NCBI GenBank assembly: GCA_947498455.1
Contig: CANMKK010000009.1
Location: forward strand, 98,244 to 162,243
Length of the DNA stretch: 64,000 nt
Direction of reading: 5' to 3'
Source: an uncultured Aquimarina sp.
GTDB taxonomy: Bacteria > Bacteroidota > Bacteroidia > Flavobacteriales > Flavobacteriaceae
Below are positions 54,198 to 63,833 of this stretch, in pieces; positions within the stretch are counted from its first letter, which is position 1; each line of letters begins with the position of its first letter. Position numbers and translations under genes: made by a program. Below the pieces are notes generated by a model that saw only the letters and a program-made list of their open reading frames with translations, made no database searches and was not told the DNA's origin.

Positions 54198-56429
54198 ATG
54201 AAGATAACTGAAAAATCTAATAAAATAAGGATTTACGGTGCTGGAGGGCATTCACAAGTTATTCGGGAAGTATTGGAAGAAAATGGTTACGAGGTAACAG
54301 AGACATTCGATGATAAACCGTCGGGTCGTCATCATGCATCTAAGAATGTTACTTCTGGAGCAAGAGGAAATCTTAAAGAGTTTCCTCATGAAGGACATCC
54401 GGTTATTATAGCTGTCGGAAGAAATGATGAAAGAGCAGAGATAGCAAACTTTCTTAAAAGTGATTTTGAGAAAGCCATCCATCATTCTTCTATTATTGCA
54501 CATAGTGCCAAAATTGGACAGGGAACTGTTATTTTTGCAGGAGCAATTATTCAACCGAATACTGTAATAGGGGAACATGTTATAATTAACACAGCCGCAA
54601 GTATTGATCATGATAATATTATTGGTGATTATGCACATATTTCTCCAAAGGCTGCCCTATGTGGTCATGTAGAAGTAGGTGAGGGATCTCATGTTGGTGT
54701 TGGAGCCGTAGTTATTCCAAAAGTTAAAATAGGAAAATGGTGTACCATTGGTGCAGGAGCAGTGGTTCTAAAAGATGTTCCTGATTATGCTACTGTAGTG
54801 GGTAATCCAGGTAAAATAATAAAAACTAAAAACTCTAAAGTTATTTCTAATAATTCAGTATCACCATCAGATGTTACTTTTGTAGGTTCAGGAATCTCAT
54901 CGTCATTTACAATTCTTAATTTTCTTAACCAAATTGAAAACAATAAGGATAAAAAGAAAATTAATATTACCATTATTGATAAATATAAAGAGTTTCATAC
55001 CGGAATCCCTTATGGATCCAGATCCGGTTTTTCTGTTCATTTAATTACATCATTAAAAAACTTTTTACCAGAACCGGAAAGAAGCAAATTTATAACATGG
55101 TTAAACAATAATAAGAACTGGCTGTTAGATGAATTAAAAAATGATGGAGGAGTTTTATCCGAAAATTGGATTTCTAATAAAGTAGATAAAATAAAAAATA
55201 ATGAATGGGAAGATCTTTTTATCCCACGTCGTTTTTTTGGATGGTATATAAATGAAAAGGTCAAAAATAGAGTAGAAGAAGTTAGAGTACGTGGATTGAT
55301 AGATGTTACATATATAAACTCTGAAGTTCTTGATGTGGATAAATCAGAAGGGATATATACATTATCACTTGCTAATAATCAGGTTTTATTATCAGAAAAA
55401 GTAATACTATCTGTTGGATCTTTACCGGTAAATACCTTATGGAGAAAAGAGAGTTTAATAGAGAAAAATAATCTCCTATTTATCAATGACCCATATAAAC
55501 CAGAACTAAAAAAGGTTTTAGAGAATATAGATCACTTTATTCATAAAACCTCTAAGGAGAAAGTAAATGTTCTTATTGTAGGAGCAAATGCTAGTGGTCT
55601 GGAAATGATGTATAAGCTTAATGATATTGCCGAAATAGAATCGCGTATTGGTAAACTTATATTTTTATCTACTCAAGGATTATTGCCGGATGCTGTCATT
55701 GATGAGAAAAGAAAAAAGGAATATGTACCTTTTAATTTACAAGCGTTATCAGAAAGAAAGAATCTGACAGCAAAAGAAATAGCAGAGGCTACTTTTAAAG
55801 ACCTAGATTATGCAGATCAAATTGATCTGGGTGCCGCATCGACTGTAGATATTATATCCAAAGCTTTTGGTAATCTCTTAAATAAGTTAAATCCTAAGGA
55901 ATTAGAAAATTTCGCTTGTCATTACGGTAATGAAATAGGTAGAAGACAACGATGTGCTGGATTCCATTATTCCAAAACCATTCTTAAGTTAAAAGAAGAA
56001 AACCGTTTTGATCATATTTCTGGTAGGTTTACGAATATAAAAAAGAATGAGGTAGATGAATATGTCTTAGAATATTTAGACACAGCTTCTTCTGAAAACA
56101 AAACTTATGAAGAACCGGTTCATATCGTTATTAATTGTGTAGGAAGTACAAACTTTAGTAAAGATGGTGTTCCTAAACTACTTAAGAATGTGATTGATAA
56201 AGGATATGGTAAACCCAATGAATCCAAAATTGGTTTTCGTGTAAATGAATCTTTAGAAGCCTCAGATAATTTACACATTATGGGGCCATTACTTGCAGGA
56301 AATACCTTTGAAGGTAAGGCGGTATGGCACGTAGAGCATTGTGGTAGGATAATATGGCTATCTCAAATATTATCTGAGAAAATAAATGATTATTTCTTTA
56401 AAAATCAGGAACTAAAAAGTAAAGCGTGA
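54198..56429 (+). CDS. Fusion of a PglD-like acyltransferase and an FAD/NAD(P)-binding oxidoreductase-like domain
   Basis: The 743-residue protein has two parts. Residues 1-210 form a complete PglD-like enzyme: IYGAGGHSQVIREVLEENG, hexapeptide repeats, catalytic His138 in NTAASIDHDNIIGDY and VVGNPGKII at the end. After a short linker, residues 226-743 resemble proteins with the NAD_binding_9/HpnW-like flavin fold: dinucleotide loop TFVGSGISSSFTILNFL, LIVGANASGLEMMYKL as a second nucleotide loop, and a C-terminal GPLLAGNTFEGKAVWHVEH that closes the FAD site. The second half may oxidise or hydroxylate the substrate of the first half, or simply be tethered to it. I know no described fusion of this type. 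Both halves look intact. Confidence 0.72.
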   Translation: MKITEKSNKIRIYGAGGHSQVIREVLEENGYEVTETFDDKPSGRHHASKNVTSGARGNLKEFPHEGHPVIIAVGRNDERAEIANFLKSDFEKAIHHSSIIAHSAKIGQGTVIFAGAIIQPNTVIGEHVIINTAASIDHDNIIGDYAHISPKAALCGHVEVGEGSHVGVGAVVIPKVKIGKWCTIGAGAVVLKDVPDYATVVGNPGKIIKTKNSKVISNNSVSPSDVTFVGSGISSSFTILNFLNQIENNKDKKKINITIIDKYKEFHTGIPYGSRSGFSVHLITSLKNFLPEPERSKFITWLNNNKNWLLDELKNDGGVLSENWISNKVDKIKNNEWEDLFIPRRFFGWYINEKVKNRVEEVRVRGLIDVTYINSEVLDVDKSEGIYTLSLANNQVLLSEKVILSVGSLPVNTLWRKESLIEKNNLLFINDPYKPELKKVLENIDHFIHKTSKEKVNVLIVGANASGLEMMYKLNDIAEIESRIGKLIFLSTQGLLPDAVIDEKRKKEYVPFNLQALSERKNLTAKEIAEATFKDLDYADQIDLGAASTVDIISKAFGNLLNKLNPKELENFACHYGNEIGRRQRCAGFHYSKTILKLKEENRFDHISGRFTNIKKNEVDEYVLEYLDTASSENKTYEEPVHIVINCVGSTNFSKDGVPKLLKNVIDKGYGKPNESKIGFRVNESLEASDNLHIMGPLLAGNTFEGKAVWHVEHCGRIIWLSQILSEKINDYFFKNQELKSKA

Positions 56430-56481
56430 GATAGATAATAGAACAATGAGAGAATATACATAACTAAAAAAACAGCTGATA

Positions 56482-57573
56482 TTGAAAAAAAACTACCAAA
56501 TATTTACAAAAAATCTTACGAACAAATCAGATGTATTAGCATACAAAACATTACTTCAGAAGGAATGGAATAATAATGTTTATTATTCCATAGAACATTT
56601 GTCACATTTCGAAAAGGAATCTGATAAATTAAAATATTTTTTATTCGAAAAAGATAATGTTCCAATTGTTTTAATGCCGTTTGTTTTTAGAGAGATTAAA
56701 ATAGGTGAAAAAGACTATCCCTATTTTGATGTAATAAGTCCTTATGGTTATAGTGGACCATTATTCAATGACACCCTTTCAGAAGAAGATATTATTGCTT
56801 TTTGGCAATATGCAGACCAGTGGTATCGTGATAATAATGTTGTAACAGAGTTTGTACGATTTAGTTTAAATGAAAATCATGTATCTTATTCAGGGTCTCT
56901 TATCAAAACATTATCGAATGTAAGAGGTAATCTGTTGGATAATTTTGATGATCAATGGACATCATTCCATTCTAAAGTTAGAAATAATTATAGGAAAGCT
57001 TTAAACTATGATTTAAATTTTAGAATTTATACGAATGATGAAGTCACAAAAGATATTATTAAAATCTTTAATGATATTTATGTAGCTACGATGCATCGCA
57101 ATAACGCCGACAGTTTATACTTTTTTTCCGAAACGTACTTCGAAAACTTAATAGTATCTAACTCAGATAATTTCTCAATTGCTATTGCATATTATAAAGA
57201 TATTCCTATTTCTATTGAACTTATAATTGATCTAGGAAATACAATATATGCATTTTTGGGAGGTACCAATGCAGAGTACTTTAGCTATAGACCTAATGAT
57301 TTCTTAAGAGTTAAAATTATAGAATGGGCGATTGATAATGGAAAACAGCACTATGTTTTAGGAGGAGGAATGAAAGATGGAGATGGATTATATAAAAATA
57401 AAAAGTCCCTATTCCCTAAAGATGAGGATGCGATCTTTTATACAGGCAGAAAAGTTGTAAATAAAGAAATATATGATCAATTATGCCTATCATCCAGTTG
57501 TGAGTATAATACCATTCAGAAAGAAGATTTAAACAAATTTTTCTTTCCATATTATCGATCAAATAATCGATAA
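56482..57573 (+). CDS. FemAB/BioF2-like aminoacyl or acyltransferase
   Basis: The 363-residue protein belongs to the GNAT-fold FemAB-like proteins. It has an N-terminal VYYSIEHLSHFE and a central WTSFHSKVRNNYRKALNY helix typical of FemAB members. In the C-terminal half DNFSIAIAYYKDIPISIELI is followed by AFLGGTNAEYFSYRPNDFLRVKIIEWA, as in peptidoglycan interpeptide-bridge enzymes and in exopolysaccharide-locus members. The start is a TTG 52 bp after the fusion gene. It lies in a group of GNAT-like genes at the end of block 3. Transfer of an amino acid to an amino sugar is inferred; the donor could be aminoacyl-tRNA or the carrier thioester. Confidence 0.72.
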   Translation: MKKNYQIFTKNLTNKSDVLAYKTLLQKEWNNNVYYSIEHLSHFEKESDKLKYFLFEKDNVPIVLMPFVFREIKIGEKDYPYFDVISPYGYSGPLFNDTLSEEDIIAFWQYADQWYRDNNVVTEFVRFSLNENHVSYSGSLIKTLSNVRGNLLDNFDDQWTSFHSKVRNNYRKALNYDLNFRIYTNDEVTKDIIKIFNDIYVATMHRNNADSLYFFSETYFENLIVSNSDNFSIAIAYYKDIPISIELIIDLGNTIYAFLGGTNAEYFSYRPNDFLRVKIIEWAIDNGKQHYVLGGGMKDGDGLYKNKKSLFPKDEDAIFYTGRKVVNKEIYDQLCLSSSCEYNTIQKEDLNKFFFPYYRSNNR

Positions 57574-57603
57574 AATATCAATTTTTTAAAACATAAAGCA
57601 CTA

Positions 57604-58758
57604 GTGAAAAAAAAATACATTGATTATTTTTTTGAATTCTTTGAGAAAAACTCTATTCCTAAATTATTTTCAGGAATACATTCTTCCGATAATAAACGGA
57701 TTGAAAATGATACCTATGATAAGGATTTGGTAGATAATCCTAATACGATTTATTCTGTTTTTTTTATACCGGATTATTTAACACCCATATTTGATAGTAA
57801 AAATTTGGTGGTTAAAAAGGTTAGCCAGTTTTTTAAAGGCTATGCAATTTTTCTAGATGGTTTTACAAGTGCTGATGCATATATAAAACATCGTTTTAGA
57901 AGTAATGCCAAAGGAATACGAAGAAGAATAAAACGATTAGAATCATGTTTCGACATTTCCTATAAAACATATTATGGAGCTATTAAAGAAGAGGAATATG
58001 AGTTTTTAATGAATTCTTTAGAAAAGATGTTGATCAGACGTTTTGAGGAAAGAAATGATACGAGCCAAAGTCTATTACGGTGGGAACATTATAAAAAGAT
58101 GTATTTTTCCTTGATTAATGAAAAAAAGGCATCGTTATTTGTTGTTTTAGCAAAGGGTGAACCTATAGTGGTTTCATTAAATCATCTTTTTGAAGGAAGG
58201 TTGTTTAGTTCAATATCGTCATATGATATAGATTATTCTAAATTTAGTTTAGGAAGTGTAGAGATCTATAAAAAATTAGATTGGTTAATAGAAAATAACT
58301 ATGCCTCTTATGAAATGGGTATGGGAGATCTCAGTTATAAAAGGGAATGGTGTAATCACATTTATAATTTCGAACATCAAATTATATATCCAAAAAAATC
58401 TTTGATAGGATTCATAAAGGGAAATTTAGAGTATTTAAAAGTAAAAAGTAAGGAATATATTTTTAAAAAAGCGTATCTACCTTATAAAAAATATAAAGCA
58501 AAAAAGAAAGAAAAGAATATTATAAATACTCAGGAATACAAAGCTTTATCGATAGAGGAGTTAAAATATACAGCAGAGTATCCATCTGTTGATTATAGAA
58601 CTAAAGAGTTTTTGTTTTTAAGGAGAATGGTTTTCGATTTTTTGTATACTAGTATAGATCATATTGATAATGTTAGTGTGGTAAGAAATTCAGAAAATAA
58701 TGAAGAATATCTTATCCTTGGAAAAGCCAAAATGCAAAAGGTTATTTTATCTAAGTAG
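57604..58758 (+). CDS. GNAT/BioF2-like acyltransferase
   Basis: The 384-residue protein has a GNAT-fold C-terminal region: AYIKHRFRSNAKGIRRRIKRL (FemAB-like helix), ASLFVVLAKGEPIVVSLNHLFEG, then SSISSYDIDYSKFSLGSVEIYKKLDWLIENNYASYEMGMGDLSYKREW, which is the acyl-CoA-like binding part. It starts at a GTG 30 bp after the FemAB-like gene and likely shares its transcript. It has a basic C-terminal tail (KKAYLPYKKYKAKKKEKN). It is the last gene of block 3. A role in acylation of a lipid-linked or surface glycan is inferred. Confidence 0.65.
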   Translation: MKKKYIDYFFEFFEKNSIPKLFSGIHSSDNKRIENDTYDKDLVDNPNTIYSVFFIPDYLTPIFDSKNLVVKKVSQFFKGYAIFLDGFTSADAYIKHRFRSNAKGIRRRIKRLESCFDISYKTYYGAIKEEEYEFLMNSLEKMLIRRFEERNDTSQSLLRWEHYKKMYFSLINEKKASLFVVLAKGEPIVVSLNHLFEGRLFSSISSYDIDYSKFSLGSVEIYKKLDWLIENNYASYEMGMGDLSYKREWCNHIYNFEHQIIYPKKSLIGFIKGNLEYLKVKSKEYIFKKAYLPYKKYKAKKKEKNIINTQEYKALSIEELKYTAEYPSVDYRTKEFLFLRRMVFDFLYTSIDHIDNVSVVRNSENNEEYLILGKAKMQKVILSK

Positions 58759-58790
58759 AAATATTGCTATTAGAATATTTTCTTTTAATT

Positions 58791-58798
58791 TATATTTG
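58791..58798 (+). promoter_or_regulatory. Possible -7 box for the AraC-type regulator gene
   Basis: TATATTTG matches the Bacteroidota consensus TAnnTTTG and lies 23 bp before the TTG start. The nearest TTG (58764-58766) is 24 bp upstream, slightly more than usual. Weak evidence. Confidence 0.35.
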
Positions 58799-58821
58799 AT
58801 TTTATATAATAATCAATCACT

Positions 58822-59868
58822 TTGGATAATCAAGTTTTATTTTTCTTTTGCTCCTTAGGAGTGTTCAATGGTTTTTTGTTAAGTATCTATTTTTTATTTT
58901 TTCATAAACTAAAAAGAGTTCAAAACTTTTTTTTGGGAATGTTACTGTTAATGTTAAGTATACGAATAGGGAAATCTGTTTACTCAATTTTTACACCAAG
59001 AGAAGATCGTAACTTTTTTATTTTACAAATCGGTTTATCTGCCTGTTTTTTAATAGGGATATCGCTATACTACTATATAAAGTCTTCTATTGATAATAGA
59101 AAAAGTATTCCCAACGCCTGGAAAATACATTTTTTAATATTATTTCTTATTGTATCTAGTGTAGGAATTGTTTTTCCTTATGAAACGAATGGCATTTTTT
59201 GGAATTTATATTTTATAAAATTTATTTACCTGATATGGGGTATATATATTGTTCTAACCGGAGTTTTGCTAAAGCACATTTTCATAAAGTTATGTACAAA
59301 GAGAATAAAATGTTCGATATCCGAGCTGTGGATTGTAGCTATTTTTACTGGAAATTTGTTAATATATAGTGCCTACATAATAGGGTATTTTTATTTGTAT
59401 TTAATAGGAACCCTCACATTCTCGTTTGTTTTTTATGGAATATTAGTTTTTCTATTGATCAAAAAAAATAGAGAAATAATCTTTCAGGATATTCCCGAAA
59501 AATATGCAGCAAAAAAAATAGAAACTTCAGAGGCAGATGATTTACTTATAAGATTACAGGAGCTAATGAAAAACCAAGAGTTATATAAAAAACCGAATAT
59601 AAAGCTAAAAGATATAGCTAAAGAATTACATATCATACCCCATAAATTATCGCAATTATTAAATGATAATTGTAAAAAAAGCTTTTCACAATTTATAAAC
59701 GAGTATAAAATAGAAGAAGCGAAACGTTTACTTATAGAAAATGATCAATATACGTTAGAATCAATTGGGTACGAATCTGGATTCTCTTCTAAATCAAGTT
59801 TTTATGCTACTTTTAAGAAGGTTGTAGGAAAGACACCATCCGCATATAAAAAGCAATTCTTAGAGTAG
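58822..59868 (+). CDS. AraC-family transcriptional regulator with N-terminal membrane domain
   Basis: The 348-residue protein has seven or so membrane segments in residues 1-215. A C-terminal AraC-type DNA-binding domain follows at about residues 245-348, with the first helix-turn-helix (LKDIAKELHIIPHKLSQLLN) and the second (SIGYESGFSSKSSFYATFKKVVGKTPSAYKK). The combination of a multi-TM sensor with an AraC domain is common in Bacteroidota. It begins at a TTG just after the TATATTTG box. It may control the neighbouring secreted-protein genes or the glycan locus, but the direct target is not visible. Confidence 0.82.
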   Translation: MDNQVLFFFCSLGVFNGFLLSIYFLFFHKLKRVQNFFLGMLLLMLSIRIGKSVYSIFTPREDRNFFILQIGLSACFLIGISLYYYIKSSIDNRKSIPNAWKIHFLILFLIVSSVGIVFPYETNGIFWNLYFIKFIYLIWGIYIVLTGVLLKHIFIKLCTKRIKCSISELWIVAIFTGNLLIYSAYIIGYFYLYLIGTLTFSFVFYGILVFLLIKKNREIIFQDIPEKYAAKKIETSEADDLLIRLQELMKNQELYKKPNIKLKDIAKELHIIPHKLSQLLNDNCKKSFSQFINEYKIEEAKRLLIENDQYTLESIGYESGFSSKSSFYATFKKVVGKTPSAYKKQFLE

Positions 59869-59969
59869 TATACAGTCCGGAATTATAATTTTGGACGCCT
59901 ATTTTATAATTCAAAATCATATTCATAACTCATTTGTTCAGTTTTGATGAAAATTTAAAACTGTTAAAA

Positions 59970-60404
59970 ATGAAAACAAAAATTTTAGTAAGCCTTGCCT
60001 TTTTGGTAATTCAATTATCGTATGCCCAATCCGATATTATACGAGTTACAGAAACAATTCAAAATTATATTGATGGGAGTTCTTATAATACATTAGATCT
60101 ATTAGAAAATGCATTTGCAGAAAATGCGACATTGTATTTAACCATTAGAGATACATTTAGAACAATTACTCCCAAAGAATACATGTCTTTTTTTAATGGA
60201 AAAGAAGGAGAGTTCAATGGAAGGCATGGAAAAATATTAGCTATTGATATATATGAAGATATCGCTACTGCTAAAGCCGAAATTCTAATACCTGAACGAA
60301 ATTGGCTATTTATAGATTTATTTCTTCTGAAAAAGACGGAAAAAGGGTGGAAGATTATAAGTAAGACCGCGACTCGCACCGTAACGAATACTAAGGGAGA
60401 ATAA
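59970..60404 (+). CDS. Secreted NTF2-like (nuclear transport factor 2 fold) protein
   Basis: The 144-residue protein has a signal peptide (MKTKILVSLAFLVIQLSYAQ) and then a cone-shaped NTF2-like domain. TVTIQNYID-like segments, FAENATLYLTI, YMSFFNGKE, DIATAKAEILIPERNWLFIDL and KTEKGWKIISKTATR follow the order of the fold. It lies 1 bp before the DUF5916-type gene and is probably co-transcribed with it. I chose the ATG at 59970 because the earlier start adds residues before the signal. Ligand or partner unknown. Confidence 0.75.
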   Translation: MKTKILVSLAFLVIQLSYAQSDIIRVTETIQNYIDGSSYNTLDLLENAFAENATLYLTIRDTFRTITPKEYMSFFNGKEGEFNGRHGKILAIDIYEDIATAKAEILIPERNWLFIDLFLLKKTEKGWKIISKTATRTVTNTKGE

Positions 60405-60405
60405 T

Positions 60406-62568
60406 ATGAAAGTATATTTTTTAGTAGTGTTTTGTCTACTAGTTGTGTTTCAATGCTTATCTCAATCTCCGAACATTCCTTTTATAAAATCAGAAATAAA
60501 GGTAGATGGTGCTTTTGATGAAGCAGTTTGGGATGGGCTTCCAAATTATACAGGTTTTTACAATTACCTGCCAACCGATATAGGGTTGGCTAAAAATCAA
60601 ACAGTGGTTAGATTATTTCATAATGGCGAGTACTTATTTATAAGTGCAGTTTATAATGATACGACTTCAAAAACGCAGGTGAGTACTTTAAAAAGAGATG
60701 TATCTATTGCATTAAGTGATGCTTTTGTAATGGTTTTGGATACACAAAACCAACAACAAAATGCGTATTTTTTTGCTGTAAACTCCCTGGGGAATCAATC
60801 TGATGGGCTTGTTGGTAGGAGTAATGACGGGTATAACTTAAACTTCAGTTGGAATACTGTTTGGAAATCTGCTACTTTAATTAACGGAGTAAAAAAGCAA
60901 TATGAAGTAGCAATTCCTTTGAAAGCTTTTAATTTCAACAAGAATTCCACAGTTTTTGGAATCCAGTTTTATAGTAGGGATATAAAAAATAACTCTTGGA
61001 CTATCTTAAAAAATGTAAAACGAAACTATCCTACATTTGACCTCCGTTTTACCGAAAAATTTACTGTTGAAGCATTACCAGATAAATCAGTGTCTCGATT
61101 TTCAGTGACACCTTCTTTTACCATAAATCATCAAAACGACTTAAAAAATAAAGTTAATGAAACGGATTATAAACCTAGCTTAGATGTGCAATATAATGTC
61201 ACTTCATCTTTAAAATTGGATGCTACTATTAATCCTGATTTTTCACAAGTAGATGTAGATCAACAAGTAACTAATTTGACTAGGTTTTCGATATTTTTCC
61301 CAGAAAGGCGTAATTTCTTTCTCGAAAACTCCGATTTATTTTCCAATTTAGGAGTGGATGGCGTTAATCCATTTTACTCCAGGCGTATAGGGTCAGAAAG
61401 CTCTATATTATTTGGATTAAAACTATCAGGAAATGTGTCCTCAAAAGCGAGAGTAGGATTTCTCAATTTGCAAACAGAAGAAAAAGATGGAGTCGATTCT
61501 GAGAATTTTGGAACTATTGTCCTTGAACAACAATTTTCAAAAAACATTACTGCAACTGGTTTTTTGGTAAATAGGCAAGCAACCGAAAAGTTTAATTTTA
61601 TTAATGATTACAATCGAGTAACAGGTATCAATCTAAATTATAAATCCAATGACAAAAAATGGATAGGGTTAGGGAATGTTGGTAAAAGCTTCAATAATAA
61701 AGTTTCAGATGATACTAATTTTTACCATGTTGGAGTTTGGTTTAATAAAAGAAAATTCCGTTGGAATACATCTGTAAAACACGTCGAAAAAAATTATATA
61801 ACAGATGTAGGGTTTACCCCAAGGTTATTAAACTATGATGCGGTGAATGAAATTACTGTTAGAGAAGGATATACACATGCTTCTTTAGGCTTTCAATATC
61901 GAAATTTTTACGAAAAATCTAAAACTCTAAACTCTATCCGCTATTTAAATTATAGCAATAATACTTATTTTGATACGAAAGGTAAACTAAATCAAGCAAC
62001 ACATTTCATTAATTCTGCAATCTTTTTTAGGGATATGTCAGATATTTATTATGTGTATATGCAGGAATACGTTAATTTAAAATATGGATTTGATCCCTTA
62101 GGAAATGGTAATGCTTTGATACCAGGAGAATATAATTTTGGAGTTTTAAAAGTGGGATACGAATCTGCAAATTATAAAAAGGTCAGGTATCAATTTAATG
62201 CTCAGAAAGGTGGATATTATGGAGGAAAGAGAATCGCAGCAAACACGTCTATAAATTATCAATTACTACCATTCGCGAATCTGGAAGCCTCTTATGATAT
62301 CAATAAAATAGACTTAGGTCAATTAGGAAAGAAGACATTTCATCTAGCGAAGTTTACAGGAGAAGTCTTCTTTTCTAATAGCTTAAATTGGACTACTTAT
62401 GTGCAGTATAATACACAATGGGATAACTTTAATATTAATAGTCGTATACAGTGGGAGTACAAACCTTTATCCTATTTGTTTATCGTAATCTCCGATAATT
62501 ATAATCAGCACATCTCAAGAAAAAATTGGGGAATTGCTTTTAAAATGAACTATCGATTGGATTTATAG
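60406..62568 (+). CDS. DUF5916-type outer-membrane protein with CBM9-like domain
   Basis: The 720-residue protein has a signal peptide (ending SQSPN) and a CBM9/DOMON-like domain at about residues 27-210 (IKVDGAFDEAVWDGLPNY, VVRLFHNGEYLFISAVYND, FVMVLDTQNQQQNAYFFAVN). A long beta-barrel-like part follows, with SVTPSFTIN-type strands, DVDQQVTNLTRFSIFFPERRNFFLEN (the typical DUF5916 signature) and a final aromatic strand GIAFKMNYRLDL. Such proteins are thought to sit in the outer membrane and bind carbohydrates. It starts 1 bp after the NTF2-like gene and ends at a strong terminator. Function is inferred only. Confidence 0.8.
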   Translation: MKVYFLVVFCLLVVFQCLSQSPNIPFIKSEIKVDGAFDEAVWDGLPNYTGFYNYLPTDIGLAKNQTVVRLFHNGEYLFISAVYNDTTSKTQVSTLKRDVSIALSDAFVMVLDTQNQQQNAYFFAVNSLGNQSDGLVGRSNDGYNLNFSWNTVWKSATLINGVKKQYEVAIPLKAFNFNKNSTVFGIQFYSRDIKNNSWTILKNVKRNYPTFDLRFTEKFTVEALPDKSVSRFSVTPSFTINHQNDLKNKVNETDYKPSLDVQYNVTSSLKLDATINPDFSQVDVDQQVTNLTRFSIFFPERRNFFLENSDLFSNLGVDGVNPFYSRRIGSESSILFGLKLSGNVSSKARVGFLNLQTEEKDGVDSENFGTIVLEQQFSKNITATGFLVNRQATEKFNFINDYNRVTGINLNYKSNDKKWIGLGNVGKSFNNKVSDDTNFYHVGVWFNKRKFRWNTSVKHVEKNYITDVGFTPRLLNYDAVNEITVREGYTHASLGFQYRNFYEKSKTLNSIRYLNYSNNTYFDTKGKLNQATHFINSAIFFRDMSDIYYVYMQEYVNLKYGFDPLGNGNALIPGEYNFGVLKVGYESANYKKVRYQFNAQKGGYYGGKRIAANTSINYQLLPFANLEASYDINKIDLGQLGKKTFHLAKFTGEVFFSNSLNWTTYVQYNTQWDNFNINSRIQWEYKPLSYLFIVISDNYNQHISRKNWGIAFKMNYRLDL

Positions 62569-62571
62569 ATA

Positions 62572-62624
62572 CTTGTTGATGTATTGATATTATGTTTTAA
62601 AATTTCAATACATCAACAGGTTTT
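62572..62624 (+). terminator. Rho-independent terminator after the DUF5916-type gene
   Basis: CTTGTTGATGTATTGA (62572-62587) pairs with TCAATACATCAACAGG (62605-62620) as a 16-bp stem with one G-U-type pair, followed by TTTT. Confidence 0.85.
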
Positions 62625-62906
62625 ACACCCTTTTATAATGGGGTGCTCTCCCCATAGGAAAGCAAACGGAAGTACTATTTTAACAAACTAATTATTAGAT
62701 TAAAACGTTATTGTATTATTTAATGGATGATAGGTGTAACAAGGTTTTAAAATAGAATTAGGTTAACATATTTCATAAATTCGGAAGCACTATTTTAGGT
62801 TAATACAATACTTTTCGAAGTAGAAATACGTAAGGAAATGTATTATTTTGTAAATTAACACCTTATAAGATTTCCCCAACTGTTTATTACTTTAAAATGT
62901 AGTTTA
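62625..62906. other. Intergenic region upstream of the endonuclease gene
   Basis: This gap contains no supported gene. In the frame of the endonuclease a stop lies at 62856-62858 and no ATG follows it, which forces the TTG start at 62907. Confidence 0.4.
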
Positions 62907-63815
62907 TTGAGTTATTCAGAAACATTTTTGGGAGGCATTTCTGTTGTGATTCCTGAAATTTCGGAAACGGAAATCAAAAAATTCGATACGAATGGGTTAT
63001 CTATATTGGATTATTATTTGGAGTATACCAATTATAGTACATTACATAATCCATTTAGAAAGTTTCCTTATTATACAGCGTGTAATATAAAAGGAGATCT
63101 TTTTAAAGATATAAAAAGAGATACACTATTTTCTGGAAAAGGAGATACGTGGTCAAAAGATGATAGAATACCCTTAGATGAGCAATTTGGTAGCGAGTTA
63201 TATGGAGCGGATAAAAGTGATTTTGATAAAGGACATCTTACGAAGCGAGAGGACGTGCAATGGGGAGAAAGTGAGAAAGTAGCGCAGAAGGCTGCAGAGT
63301 CAACATTTTTTTTTACCAATGCAATACCTCAAGTAGATAGATTAAATAGAGGAGTATGGCGCAGTATTGAAAATTATATTTTACATCAGGAAGTTGTAAA
63401 AAAGAATGTATCCATAACCATGTTTACAGGTCCTGTTTTTCTGGAAAATGATCCCGATTTTGTTACCGAGGTACAGGAGAAGGTTGTTAAACTTCCATAT
63501 TTATTTTGGAAGGTAATATATTATTTAAGAGAAGAGAAGTTACATAGGACCGGTTTTTTAGTGAGCCAAAAGCGACTTCTCGAGAAGCGTAGAATCGTAC
63601 AACCAGATATGCGGGGAGATGAAGAAATGATGGAATCTCTTTTTATGAGCTTTAAAGAGGCCGAAACATATCAGGTACGCGTAGATTTTATTGAAAGTAT
63701 AGGGTGCTTAAAATTTCAGGAAGCTTTAGAGGTATTTATTGATAATACTGCAGAGCAACTCATTTTATCCGGTATTGATATACGATCTGATGCTCTTAAT
63801 GATTGGACTACCTAG
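62907..63815 (+). CDS. DNA/RNA non-specific endonuclease (NUC1 family, beta-beta-alpha-Me)
   Basis: The 302-residue protein contains the DRGH-type catalytic motif as DKGH at residues 107-110 (FDKGHLTKREDVQWG), followed by FFFTNAIPQVDRLNRGVW with the Mg-binding Asn147. This is the NUC1 layout, which cleaves DNA and RNA with a His general base. No signal peptide is visible, so it may be cytoplasmic. The start is a TTG, as no ATG is available between the upstream stop and the conserved part. It ends just before an IS3 remnant. An immunity partner was not seen. Confidence 0.82.
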   Translation: MSYSETFLGGISVVIPEISETEIKKFDTNGLSILDYYLEYTNYSTLHNPFRKFPYYTACNIKGDLFKDIKRDTLFSGKGDTWSKDDRIPLDEQFGSELYGADKSDFDKGHLTKREDVQWGESEKVAQKAAESTFFFTNAIPQVDRLNRGVWRSIENYILHQEVVKKNVSITMFTGPVFLENDPDFVTEVQEKVVKLPYLFWKVIYYLREEKLHRTGFLVSQKRLLEKRRIVQPDMRGDEEMMESLFMSFKEAETYQVRVDFIESIGCLKFQEALEVFIDNTAEQLILSGIDIRSDALNDWTT

Positions 63816-63833
63816 TAAATTTGGGACTATTTT

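Noticed and set aside
54252..54638. Minus-strand 128-codon frame rich in Cys, Asn and Met
   Set aside because: It lies antisense to the PglD-like domain of the fusion gene and has the low-complexity composition of a shadow frame.
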